Assembly (NCBI RefSeq): GCF_012516315.1
Contig: NZ_CP051185.1
Coordinates: forward strand, 1,291,403 to 1,355,402
Direction: 5' to 3'
Source of the DNA: Limnospira fusiformis SAG 85.79
GTDB lineage: Bacteria > Cyanobacteriota > Cyanobacteriia > Cyanobacteriales > Microcoleaceae
Length of the DNA stretch: 64,000 nucleotides
Made by a program: the position numbers and the translations under genes. The notes under the pieces are model-generated. The model worked only from the letters and a program-made list of their open reading frames with translations. It ran no database searches and had not been told where the DNA came from. Below, in pieces: positions 8,069 through 16,614 of the stretch (positions within the stretch are counted from its first letter, which is position 1; the number at the start of each line of letters is the position of its first letter).

Positions 8069-9433
8069 TTATCGAGAACTGGGTCTACGCCATAATCTGG
8101 CAAACTCTACCATGGTAGGGGCGGGAATTTGCGTTTGTAGCCATTCGATCGCCTCTTTTTGGGTAGCAGTCCCACTGTAGAATCTACAGACATCGAGTAA
8201 CCGAATATCAACCACTACTTCCGGGGTGGCGTTCCATTTCTGCTCAAATTCCAGCAAGATAGTCGCTGGAATTTCCCGCTGTAACCACCGCAGAGCTTGA
8301 TTTTGGTTCGGCAGATCCCGATAATAACGGCACACATCTATAATTCTAATCGACTGGGTTTGGGGAATAGCCTGATTTCTCCACAAACGCGCAAACTCTA
8401 ATAAGGTCTCCGATGGGATTCTCTCCTGTAACCAGACTAAGGCTTTATCTTCCGTCGCAGAACCACGATAGATCCTACAGATATCAATTAGTTCTAAGGT
8501 TGGTGTCGGTGCGGGTGCGGGTGCGGGTGCGGGTGCGGGTTCCGGTGCGGGTTCCGGTGCGGGTTCCGGTGCGGGTTCCGGTGCGGGTGCGGGTGTCGGT
8601 TCTGGTGTCGGTTCGGCTTCTACCCTTGGTGGGACGAAGTTTTCCACTTGACCCATTAATGCAGTCCAGGTTTTTAAGCCAGCTACCCCATTTTTTTCTT
8701 TAATGCCTTTGTTATCCTGAAAACTGATGACAGCCCTTTCGGTTCCCGCGCCAAAAATGCCGTCAATTACTCCGGGTTCAAAGCCGCGTTTTTTCAGCAT
8801 TGTCTGCATCAATTCTACTTTCGGTCCCCGTTCCCCTCTGCGGATACTCTCAAAGATGTTTATATCTACCCCGCCTCGGATACCATCAACTTGACCGCGA
8901 TCTGTATATTGCCAAAATACCCAGGTTTTCCATTTTCCTGGTATGGCTGGTTTTTCGGCTTGGGTATAGTGGGCGATCCATAGGGGATATTCCGAAAAGC
9001 GATCGGTGTTCAGTTGTTGCCAAAATCCTGGATAGGTGTAAATTATCGGTTGATATCCGGTGGCTGCTTCGATCGCTTCTAGCCACACAGCAGCGCGATC
9101 GCATATTGTTTTGGAATCTAGCCCGTCCGTGGTTTCAATATCTAACACCGGGGGTAAATCTCCCGGTTCCAGGGGAACAGTTCTCAGGAAGTTATCGATT
9201 TGTCCTTGAATATTGCTGGCCGGCCTAAAAAAGTGATATGCTCCCCTAATTAAGCCGTTGGCTTTGGTTGCTTTCCAATAGGGAGCAAAAACATCCGCCA
9301 CAAAGGTGGCTCCCTCCGTTGATTTAATTACAGCAAACTCCATACCGGAATTAGCCACTGCTTTCCAGTCAACGTTGGGTTGGTAGTCTGAAACATCTAT
9401 ACCGCGTATACTCATGGGTTTGACATTTAACAA
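8069..9433 (-). CDS. GH25 lysozyme-like protein with peptidoglycan-binding domain and three C-terminal repeats
   Basis: Residues 9-200 form a glycoside hydrolase 25 (Chalaropsis-type lysozyme) domain with the catalytic acids in GIDVSDYQ (Asp13) and PPVLDIETTDG (Asp98, Glu100). A PG_binding_1 module follows (about 200-262: GPKVELMQTMLKKRGF... GIFGAGTERAV). A low-complexity Pro/Ala/Glu linker (about 273-312) comes next, encoded by a GC-rich minisatellite. The end holds three repeats of about 40 residues, each of the form [IL]-D-[IV]-C-R-x-Y ... W-L-Q ... E-F-x-x-x-W, with one conserved Cys per repeat. I do not recognise a named domain for these repeats. No signal peptide is visible, so export (if any) needs another route. 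The role is probably muramidase activity on peptidoglycan. Confidence 0.88.
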   Translation of the reverse strand: MLNVKPMSIRGIDVSDYQPNVDWKAVANSGMEFAVIKSTEGATFVADVFAPYWKATKANGLIRGAYHFFRPASNIQGQIDNFLRTVPLEPGDLPPVLDIETTDGLDSKTICDRAAVWLEAIEAATGYQPIIYTYPGFWQQLNTDRFSEYPLWIAHYTQAEKPAIPGKWKTWVFWQYTDRGQVDGIRGGVDINIFESIRRGERGPKVELMQTMLKKRGFEPGVIDGIFGAGTERAVISFQDNKGIKEKNGVAGLKTWTALMGQVENFVPPRVEAEPTPEPTPAPAPEPAPEPAPEPAPEPAPAPAPAPAPTPTLELIDICRIYRGSATEDKALVWLQERIPSETLLEFARLWRNQAIPQTQSIRIIDVCRYYRDLPNQNQALRWLQREIPATILLEFEQKWNATPEVVVDIRLLDVCRFYSGTATQKEAIEWLQTQIPAPTMVEFARLWRRPSSR

Positions 9434-9567
9434 TAATATTTTGATCGGGTATTGGCGAAAATTCGGATCAGCTCATCAAATCGCTATCGGGCCAGTAAAT
9501 TTAGCCATTGACTCCAGTTTCGCACTTTGACTATCATACTTCTGAGTTCCGTTGATTAACAGTTATG

Positions 9568-10230
9568 TTAGCCGATCGCTATTTTTTCCGCCGTCCAGTG
9601 GCGATCGCTTGATGTATAAACTTTAATATCCCCTAATCCAGCTTGGTTTACCATCTCCTGCACTTCTTCTAAGGTAAATGCCGCCTGTAGGGAATCTCGG
9701 AATAGTTGTTTTTGATGCTGGTTACAGTCCCCTGCATATTCCTCTACTAGGCGATCGCGATCGGCTTCATTTTGCGGTCGCTGTAAGTCCCGCAGGAAAA
9801 TCCCTCCCCCCGGTTTTAATACTCGTTTTACCTCACACAAAAAAGGTAAAGGGTCCCCTAGATGATGCACTATACTATTGGAAATTACTAAATCAAACTG
9901 ACCGTCAATATATGGCAACTTTTTGGCATCCACTAAGGCTAATTCCACTTGATTACTCACTGCCGCAGCCTTGATATTACTCTCCCCTATTTTCAGCATA
10001 TTTTCGGATAAGTCAATCCCGATAATTTGCCATCCTGGCTTGTGTTGGGCTATCAAAATCGGGATGCGTGCTGTTCCCGTTCCCGCATCTAATACCATCC
10101 CTTTTGATTTGGGTAAAACGGCGATCGCCTGTTCCGCAAAAGCTCTATTCACCTCTACAAAGTCCATAGAGTCATACTCTACAGCCTCCGACCAACTATC
10201 CATTACTTCCGGTTCTAACACTCGTTTCAT
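9568..10230 (-). CDS. class I SAM-dependent methyltransferase
   Basis: The 220 residues fit a Methyltransf_11/25 domain: motif I VLDAGTGTARIPI (SAM-binding glycine loop), motif II acidic end in IIGIDLSENML, motif III VELALVDAKKLPY and motif IV FDLVISNSIVHHLGDP, then LKPGGGIFLRDL. The N-terminus MKRVLEPEVMDSWSEAVEYDS resembles small-molecule methyltransferases; the acceptor substrate is unknown. It reads divergently from the NTRC gene, with a 180-bp region between them. Both neighbours appear to be separate transcripts. Confidence 0.82.
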   Translation of the reverse strand: MKRVLEPEVMDSWSEAVEYDSMDFVEVNRAFAEQAIAVLPKSKGMVLDAGTGTARIPILIAQHKPGWQIIGIDLSENMLKIGESNIKAAAVSNQVELALVDAKKLPYIDGQFDLVISNSIVHHLGDPLPFLCEVKRVLKPGGGIFLRDLQRPQNEADRDRLVEEYAGDCNQHQKQLFRDSLQAAFTLEEVQEMVNQAGLGDIKVYTSSDRHWTAEKIAIG

Positions 10231-10369
10231 TTAGATTCCTTTACCCATAAACTTTGACAAAAAATCATTTATTAACCTTAAATTATTATTGATGAATTAT
10301 TGATTGTCAAGTCCTGAACCCTCCTCGGATGATTTTAGGAAACTTGCCTTAAACAAAGTCCTGATGGTT

Positions 10370-10390
10370 TATAATGAAAGATTGTATAAT
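10370..10390 (+). promoter_or_regulatory. two -10-like TATAAT boxes upstream of the NTRC gene
   Basis: TATAAT occurs at 10370-10375 and again at 10385-10390, 35 and 20 bp before the ATG at 10411. A TTGCCT near 10334 could be a weak -35 for the first, but the spacing is long. Start-site choice is therefore uncertain, and the second box would give a nearly leaderless mRNA. Confidence 0.4.
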
Positions 10391-10410
10391 TTCCCCCTAC
10401 CATATTGAAA

Positions 10411-11763
10411 ATGGTTGAAAATTTAGTGATTATCGGTTCTGGTCCCGCTGGATACACTGCCGCTATCTATGCAGGACGCGCTAACCTCAAACCCATTGTA
10501 TTTGAAGGATATCATAAGGGTGGGGTTCCCGGTGGACAATTAATGACCACCACAGAAGTAGAAAACTTCCCCGGTTTTCCTGATGGTATCACCGGACCGC
10601 AATTAATGGATCGCATGAAAGCACAAGCCGCGCGCTGGGGGGCTGAATTAATTACCGAAGACGTGATTAAAGTGGATCTCAGTCAAAGACCCTTTACCCT
10701 CACTTCCCCAGAGCGGGAAATCTCTACCCATAGTATTATTATTGCTACGGGAGCTACTGCTAAACGCCTAAACCTACCAGGGGAAGAAATTTTCTGGAGT
10801 AATGGCATTTCCGCCTGTGCTATTTGTGATGGCGCTAGTCCCCTATTTAAAGGAGTGGAATTAGCCGTTATCGGTGGCGGCGACTCAGCCGCAGAGGAAG
10901 CGGTTTATTTAACTAAATATGGCAGTCATGTACATCTTTTGGTGCGTCGAGATGAGTTGCGTGCTAGTAAAGCTATGCAGCAGCGGGTTTTACAAAACCC
11001 CCAAATAACCGTTCATTGGAATACCCAGGCATTTAAAGTATTTGGCAATGGTAAACTTGGGGGAATTATCGTCAAAAATAATCGCACCAACCAGGAAAGT
11101 GAATTGCGGGTTAATGGTTTATTTTATGCCATTGGTCATACTCCCAACACTGATATTTTTGAGGGACAGTTAGAACTGGATGCTGTCGGTTATATTGTCA
11201 CTAAAAATAATGGCGTAGAAACCAGCGTTGAGGGTGTTTATGCCGTTGGAGATGTTCAAGATCATGAATTTCGTCAAGCGGTGACAGCGGCGGGTAGTGG
11301 CTGCATGGGGGCGATGTTGGCAGAACGATGGTTATCCTCTCATAATTTGGCTCGGGAATTTGCACAAACTCAATCATCATCAGAGACAACAGCCACTCAC
11401 CCAGAAACTGAGGCCGCAGACACTGAGGAAACTTACGATATCAATAAAACTAAGCATAAAGGAAGTTATGCCCTGCGGAAACTCTACCATGAGAGCGATC
11501 GCCTAATTATGGTTAAATATGTATCCCCCACCTGCGGCCCCTGTCACAGCCTCAAACCGATTTTAAATAAATTGGTCGATGAGTTTGATGGTGAAATCCA
11601 CTTTGTCGAAATTGATATAGAACAGGACCCGGAAATTGCACAAAATGCCGGAGTGATGGGAACTCCAACTATTCAGTTTTTTAAACATAAGGAGTTAGTC
11701 AGAGAAATGAAGGGGGTTAAACAAAAAAGTCAGTATCGAGATGTCATTCAAAGTAATTTATAG
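10411..11763 (+). CDS. trxB: NTRC-type NADPH-thioredoxin reductase fused to thioredoxin
   Basis: Residues 1-310 are a thioredoxin reductase: FAD-binding [16 protein letters not shown], redox disulfide CAICDG, NADPH-binding [14 protein letters not shown] and the closing [22 protein letters not shown]. After a linker of about 45 acidic/polar residues comes a thioredoxin domain with active site CGPC ([13 protein letters not shown]) and the conserved cis-Pro segment [11 protein letters not shown]. The fusion is the NTRC enzyme of plastids and many cyanobacteria, which reduces 2-Cys peroxiredoxin and balances redox with NADPH. I start it at ATG 10411 ([11 protein letters not shown]) because the upstream TTG at 10405 adds only two residues. 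All redox residues are present, so it should be active. The symbol ntrC is avoided because it also names a nitrogen regulator. Confidence 0.93.
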   Translation: MVENLVIIGSGPAGYTAAIYAGRANLKPIVFEGYHKGGVPGGQLMTTTEVENFPGFPDGITGPQLMDRMKAQAARWGAELITEDVIKVDLSQRPFTLTSPEREISTHSIIIATGATAKRLNLPGEEIFWSNGISACAICDGASPLFKGVELAVIGGGDSAAEEAVYLTKYGSHVHLLVRRDELRASKAMQQRVLQNPQITVHWNTQAFKVFGNGKLGGIIVKNNRTNQESELRVNGLFYAIGHTPNTDIFEGQLELDAVGYIVTKNNGVETSVEGVYAVGDVQDHEFRQAVTAAGSGCMGAMLAERWLSSHNLAREFAQTQSSSETTATHPETEAADTEETYDINKTKHKGSYALRKLYHESDRLIMVKYVSPTCGPCHSLKPILNKLVDEFDGEIHFVEIDIEQDPEIAQNAGVMGTPTIQFFKHKELVREMKGVKQKSQYRDVIQSNL

Positions 11764-11797
11764 TTATCCTTTCGGTATGTTAGCTGTTAACTGAACA

Positions 11798-12682
11798 ATG
11801 ACTTCCACTAAATCTCGATTGGCTCGATTTTGGACCCGCGCGGGTTCCCCTAGTGTTTCCAGTTGGATGATGACAATTGGTTTTGTGATCACAACTGTTT
11901 TTGTGGCGATCGCTATTTTCTCCCCAGTATTAGAAAGTTGGGGATGGATACAGAGTCCCACCGAATTTCTCGCCAACCCCATTCATCAACCCCCCGGACT
12001 CAAGCACTGGTTTGGAACCAATCGCCAGGGGTATGATATCTTTTCTCGTACCCTATTCGGCACTCAAGCAGCCTGGAAGGTGGTACTGTTAGCAACAGTA
12101 TTAAGTTTATGTATCGGCGTTCCTCTGGGGCTTCTGAGTGGCTATCAGGGCGGGAAAATAGATCGTTGCTTGTTGTTTTTGATGGATACCATCTACACCT
12201 TACCGGGACTGCTGCTATCCATTACCTTAGCCTTTGTCGTTGGTCGTGGGGTGTTTAATGCAGCCTTAGCCCTTAGTATTGCCTATATCCCCCAGTATTA
12301 TCGGGTAGTTCGTAACCATACCACCAGCGTCAAAACCGAATTATTTGTCGAAGCCGCCCAAGCCATGGGGGCTGATACTTGGACAGTGCTTTCTCGCTAC
12401 CTGTTCTTAAATGTAATTCAGAGTGTCCCGGTTTTGTTAACTCTGAATGCAGCCGATGCGATCCTGATTTTAGGAGGATTAGGATTTTTAGGCTTAGGGC
12501 TACCACCAGAAACTCCTGAATGGGGCCATGATTTACGCCTAGCCTTAGAAGCGCTTCCCACTGGGATTTGGTGGAGTACATTGTTTCCCGGATTAGCCCT
12601 TACCATCATGGTAGTGGGGCTATCTTTGTTAGGAGAGGGAATTAGTGAGTGGATAAATCCTAAGACCCGAAATCAAAGTTAA
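11798..12682 (+). CDS. ABC transporter permease, OppC/DppC (peptide/nickel) type
   Basis: The 294-residue membrane protein has an N-terminal membrane segment, the OppC_N-type stretch (HWFGTNRQGYDIFSRTLFGT) and a BPD_transp_1 core with about five more segments. The EAA loop that docks the ATPase is EAAQAMGADTWTVLSRYLF. It would work with a second permease, two ATPases and a periplasmic binding protein; none of these lie beside it, as is common for scattered ABC genes in cyanobacteria. It follows NTRC by 34 bp on the same strand and may be cotranscribed. The substrate (peptide, nickel or other) cannot be set from sequence. Confidence 0.87.
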   Translation: MTSTKSRLARFWTRAGSPSVSSWMMTIGFVITTVFVAIAIFSPVLESWGWIQSPTEFLANPIHQPPGLKHWFGTNRQGYDIFSRTLFGTQAAWKVVLLATVLSLCIGVPLGLLSGYQGGKIDRCLLFLMDTIYTLPGLLLSITLAFVVGRGVFNAALALSIAYIPQYYRVVRNHTTSVKTELFVEAAQAMGADTWTVLSRYLFLNVIQSVPVLLTLNAADAILILGGLGFLGLGLPPETPEWGHDLRLALEALPTGIWWSTLFPGLALTIMVVGLSLLGEGISEWINPKTRNQS

Positions 12683-12881
12683 ACCCAGAAAATGATTAAT
12701 AAATCAACAATTGACCACCAAATATTAAGAGATGACAGCAAAAACTTAATGTGATTTAACATTTTATGGGATTCCATTTTTTCAAATTTGAGCTACCTTA
12801 ACAGAAAAGGCTGACGCAATCTGAGAACTCAATGATCACGTTTACCGTGGAAGTCTTTATTGAACTGGAGTTCTCCGATTC

Positions 12882-13082
12882 GTCTGGTTTCAGTTTTTTG
12901 AGCAGATCCCTTGGCTCAAGACCAAACCCAGCAACTTAGCCTCTATATGATGCAAGTTGGCATTAGTCCTGTGAAAGCGGGAAAACTGAGGATATCCTGT
13001 ATTCGACAACCCAGTTGGCCGGTTTGAGAATACCCAGTCTTGAAAATTCTCTATTGAGGACAGACCAAGGGATTGAGACCTG
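12882..13082. ncRNA. candidate long-hairpin structured RNA upstream of sigA (6S-like shape, unproven)
   Basis: Within the 966-bp gene-free gap, nested complementary segments pair in order: 12882-12890 with about 13074-13082 (one mismatch, one G-U), ATCCCTTGG 12906-12914 with CCAAGGGAT 13065-13073, TCAAGAC 12916-12922 with GTCTTGA 13037-13043, AAACC 12924-12928 with GGTTT 13021-13025, and CAACT 12932-12936 with AGTTG 13013-13017. A 21-nt one-sided bulge (13044-13064) lies between two of the stems. One long irregular hairpin of about 200 nt with a central bulge resembles the shape of 6S RNA, but I cannot match a known sequence signature and see no clear promoter. Strand is not fixed, because the pairing reads equally on both strands. 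Confidence 0.3.
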
Positions 13083-13648
13083 AAGTAGCGCCAGCTATGG
13101 AATCACCGAGATGGTGCTGACCAGATATGTATTTCAATTCTGAATTAAACTCCTCGAAGTTTCTCCGCGAGGTTTGGGATGAAAATTAAAATAGGATTGC
13201 TCAATTAACCTAACCCCCATAGTCTCTTATATGGGCTAACATAGATTGGGAAAGCGATTCATAAATCACTTAATGAATTGTACCTACCATACTTATTGTG
13301 TTCCTTGACACGCTAGGGGTAGGGTAAGCCAGAATGAATCGATGGCAGTAGTAGTCAAACTCCCTTGGTCTCCAATGCTGTTGCTAATGGGACTGAGTTG
13401 GCTGTTGTAGTTCACCCGGTCAGGGCCGACCCTGGTCAATGAAACCTGAGATATTTTATCTATATGGTTTGAACAACTTTTGTCACCCCTAGCTGATTGG
13501 CTGTGTCGGAATTAAATCATCAATAGTTTATGATGATCAAGCCGATGTTACAGTCAGACCCAGTGGGTAATTGGCTAAACTGTCATAAGACAGATATATT
13601 CTGTCTCTCGTGATGGATTCTTGAATTGAGGAGCATGAGGAACGCGGC
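13083..13648. promoter_or_regulatory. long leader region of sigA
   Basis: The remaining 566 bp before sigA contain no convincing gene. It shows a small hairpin CCTCG...CGAGG (about 13152-13173), a TTGACA near 13305 without a good -10 word, and a hairpin AGACAG-atatatt-CTGTCT just before the start. The sigA start is preceded by GAGGAGCATGAGGAA, which supplies a ribosome-binding site. Principal sigma genes in cyanobacteria often have long, multiply started leaders, so several promoters may be here; that is inference. Confidence 0.4.
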
Positions 13649-14812
13649 ATGATCCAAATAAAAGACGGACTCGCAACCACCATTGAGCCTGAAATGGAAA
13701 CAATTGAATTATCTGACCCGAAATCTGATCCAGATTTAGTTGAAAATTTGTTTGAACATGGAGAATCTCTCCAACAAGAATTAGAGGAGTCTCAATCTGA
13801 AACAGAACTAGCTAAGGCTGGGAGTGCCGGGAAATCTCGGCGACGTGCCCAGACAAAAAAAAAGCACTATACAGAAGATTCGATTCGACTGTATCTTCAG
13901 GAAATTGGTCGGATTCGCTTACTGCGAGCCGATGAGGAAATTGAACTGGCTCGTAAAATTGCCGATTTGCTGGAGTTGGAGCGAATACGAGAAAAGCTAA
14001 TAGAGCATTATCATCGCGAACCTAACGAAAAGGAATGGGCAAATGCGGTTGATATGAGGCTACCAGAATTCCGCCGTCGCCTATTTCTGGGCAGACGAGC
14101 TAAGGATAAAATGGTTCAGTCTAACTTGAGGTTGGTGGTTTCCATTGCTAAAAAGTACATGAATCGGGGTTTGTCGTTTCAAGACTTAATTCAAGAGGGA
14201 AGCCTAGGGTTAATCCGGGCGGCGGAAAAATTCGATCACGAGAAAGGCTATAAGTTCAGTACCTATGCGACTTGGTGGATTCGTCAGGCTATTACTCGGG
14301 CGATCGCTGATCAGTCTCGGACGATAAGACTTCCAGTTCACCTGTATGAAACTATCTCTCGGATCAAAAAGACTACTAAACTCCTATCTCAGGAAATGGG
14401 TCGTAAACCGACGGAGGAAGAAATCGCTACCCGGATGGAAATGACCATCGAGAAGTTAAGATTTATTGCGAAATCCGCTCAACTACCTATTTCTCTGGAA
14501 ACTCCCATTGGTAAAGAAGAAGATTCTCGCTTGGGAGACTTTATTGAGTCTGATGGAGAAACCCCAGAAGATCAGGTTTCTAAGAATTTGCTACGGGAAG
14601 ACCTCGAAAGTGTATTAGATACTCTCAGCCCCAGGGAACGAGATGTTTTGCGACTACGCTATGGACTCGATGACGGACGGATGAAAACCCTAGAAGAAAT
14701 AGGGCAGATATTCAACGTGACTCGGGAGCGCATTCGCCAGATAGAAGCTAAGGCTTTACGAAAGTTACGTCACCCCAACCGCAATAGTATTCTCAAAGAG
14801 TATATTCGCTAG
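13649..14812 (+). CDS. sigA: principal (group 1) RNA polymerase sigma factor
   Basis: The 387-residue protein has all sigma-70 parts in order. An acidic N-terminal stretch is followed by region 1.2 ([17 protein letters not shown]), region 2 ([18 protein letters not shown], then [19 protein letters not shown] and [15 protein letters not shown]), region 3 ([13 protein letters not shown]) and region 4 ([38 protein letters not shown]). The RTIRLPVH and C-terminal [10 protein letters not shown] patterns fit SigA, the housekeeping factor, rather than the shorter group 2 factors. It directs RNA polymerase to -35/-10 promoters. The gene is monocistronic, with a long leader and a clear terminator 40 bp downstream. 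Confidence 0.93.
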   Translation: MIQIKDGLATTIEPEMETIELSDPKSDPDLVENLFEHGESLQQELEESQSETELAKAGSAGKSRRRAQTKKKHYTEDSIRLYLQEIGRIRLLRADEEIELARKIADLLELERIREKLIEHYHREPNEKEWANAVDMRLPEFRRRLFLGRRAKDKMVQSNLRLVVSIAKKYMNRGLSFQDLIQEGSLGLIRAAEKFDHEKGYKFSTYATWWIRQAITRAIADQSRTIRLPVHLYETISRIKKTTKLLSQEMGRKPTEEEIATRMEMTIEKLRFIAKSAQLPISLETPIGKEEDSRLGDFIESDGETPEDQVSKNLLREDLESVLDTLSPRERDVLRLRYGLDDGRMKTLEEIGQIFNVTRERIRQIEAKALRKLRHPNRNSILKEYIR

Positions 14813-14850
14813 GGGATACCTACAGCCTGAACCATAATTTGGTCTTATAT

Positions 14851-14888
14851 CACCCAGAGAACAGCTTTCTGGGTGTTCTTTTAGTTTT
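14851..14888 (+). terminator. rho-independent terminator of sigA
   Basis: CACCCAG (14851-14857) pairs with CTGGGTG (14869-14875) around an 11-nt loop and is followed by the T-rich run ttcttttagtttt. It lies about 40 bp after the sigA stop and separates it from the aldehyde dehydrogenase gene. Confidence 0.85.
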
Positions 14889-15085
14889 GTAAGTAAGATG
14901 AAGAAAAATTAAATTTGTCGGGAATTAGAGCCGGATGTTTTCTCATAAATTTTAAGTTATTTAAATAAAGTTATAGATTTGTGTAAACAGTTGGCTGAAG
15001 GGGAAATTAATTGATAATAGATGGTTTTTCAGAGGTAGGATGATTAGATGTAAACATTTAATTTTATGAAAAACATCAATTTGTT

Positions 15086-16453
15086 ATGGGAATCGCCACC
15101 ATCAACCCAGCCACGGGAGAAGTGGTCAAAACCTTTGAATCCCTGACTGACTCGGAGATAGAAGCCTGTCTGGAATCAGCAGAGCAAGCCTTTACCCGTT
15201 ACCGCTATCTGCCTTTTGACAAAAAAGCTGAATGGATGAACCGAGCGGCGGAGATTTTGGAGCGAGATGCACAGAGATTTGCTCAAATCATGACATTGGA
15301 GATGGGAAAACCTATCAAAGATGCGATCGCCGAAGCGAAAAAAAGCGCCTTGGTTTGTCGGTTTTATGGGGAAAACGCGCCTCAGTTTCTGGCTGATGTT
15401 CCGGCTGCCAGTGATGCGACTCGGAGTTTCGTGCGCTATCAACCCCTAGGAGCCATTTTAGCGGTCATGCCTTGGAATTTCCCATTTTGGCAGGTGTTCC
15501 GCTTTGCGGCTCCGGCTTTAATGGCGGGAAATGTGGGGTTGCTCAAACACGCCTCTAACGTGCCTCAATGTGCTTTAGCTATTGCCGAAATCTTCAAAGC
15601 GGCTGGGTTTCCCCCTGGAGTTTTCCAAACCCTCCTAGTGGGAGCAGACAAAGTAGCTCAAATTGTGGCTGACCCGCGCGTTAAAGCGGCCACCCTGACA
15701 GGAAGTGAACCGGCTGGAGCTAGTTTAGCTTCGGAAGCTGGTAAAAATCTCAAAAAAACAGTGCTAGAATTAGGAGGCAGCGATCCATTTATTGTGCTAG
15801 AAAGTGCCGATCTAGAAGCAGCAGTACAAACGGCGGTGACAGCTAGAATGCTGAATAACGGTCAGTCTTGTATTGCGGCCAAGCGGTTTATTCTTGCCGA
15901 TCGCATCGCCGGAGAATTTGAAAAAAAACTGGTCGCCAAATTTAAGGCGTTGAAAGTGGGAGACCCAATGCTCCCAGATACAGAAGTAGGTCCCCTGGCT
16001 ACGCCGGGAATTCTCAAGGATATTGACGAACAAGTGCAAACTTGCCTAGCAGCAGGAGCCAAAGCGCTCACTGGCGGTCATCGACTCTCTGAGCGTCCGG
16101 GAAACTTCTATGCGCCTACTATTTTAGCTTCCATCCCCCCCGGAACACCTGCTGATCAGGAGGAATTTTTTGGACCTGTGGCGCTCTTATTTAGGGTGAA
16201 AAGCCTAGATGAGGCGATCGCATTAGCGAATAGCACATCTTTTGGTCTGGGTGCAAGTGCATGGACTACAGACACTGCCGAACAGGATCGTTTAACTTTA
16301 GAACTAGAAGCCGGAGCCGTGTTTATTAACGGTTTGGTCAAATCCGATCCGCGCTTGCCCTTTGGTGGCATTAAACGCTCTGGCTACGGACGAGAGTTAA
16401 GCATCCAAGGCATTCATGAGTTTGTCAATGTGAAAACGGTCTGGATTAAATAA
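15086..16453 (+). CDS. gabD: NAD(P)-dependent succinate-semialdehyde dehydrogenase
   Basis: The 455-residue protein is a full aldehyde dehydrogenase. The N-terminus [15 protein letters not shown], cofactor-binding [20 protein letters not shown], glutamate base in [12 protein letters not shown], catalytic cysteine in [13 protein letters not shown], and C-terminal [13 protein letters not shown] and [14 protein letters not shown] are all intact. The SCIAAKR signature and length fit the succinate-semialdehyde dehydrogenase of the cyanobacterial TCA bypass. It oxidises succinic semialdehyde to succinate in the cytoplasm. The next gene encodes the matching 2-oxoglutarate decarboxylase, which supports this substrate strongly; the two are about 160 bp apart on the same strand. 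Confidence 0.9.
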   Translation: MGIATINPATGEVVKTFESLTDSEIEACLESAEQAFTRYRYLPFDKKAEWMNRAAEILERDAQRFAQIMTLEMGKPIKDAIAEAKKSALVCRFYGENAPQFLADVPAASDATRSFVRYQPLGAILAVMPWNFPFWQVFRFAAPALMAGNVGLLKHASNVPQCALAIAEIFKAAGFPPGVFQTLLVGADKVAQIVADPRVKAATLTGSEPAGASLASEAGKNLKKTVLELGGSDPFIVLESADLEAAVQTAVTARMLNNGQSCIAAKRFILADRIAGEFEKKLVAKFKALKVGDPMLPDTEVGPLATPGILKDIDEQVQTCLAAGAKALTGGHRLSERPGNFYAPTILASIPPGTPADQEEFFGPVALLFRVKSLDEAIALANSTSFGLGASAWTTDTAEQDRLTLELEAGAVFINGLVKSDPRLPFGGIKRSGYGRELSIQGIHEFVNVKTVWIK

Positions 16454-16614
16454 CTCCGACTCCAAATTAGGGGTAAAAATTACCTGGTTAATTGTTGATA
16501 TATGACATTTTTACTGGGGGATTTTGCGCCTATATTTGACCCTAAAAACTGCGGAAATTATGCGGATAATTATCCGGTTGTTTTAATCTATTTGTATGGT
16601 TGAAAAATTGCCCA

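Noticed and set aside
8413-8703. Plus-strand frame encoding Val-Arg repeats
   Set aside because: It is the antisense shadow of the Pro/Ala linker of the GH25 protein.
13342-13410. 22-aa hydrophobic peptide (MAVVVKLPWSPMLLLMGLSW...)
   Set aside because: It looks a little like a small photosystem subunit but matches none I know and has no ribosome-binding site.
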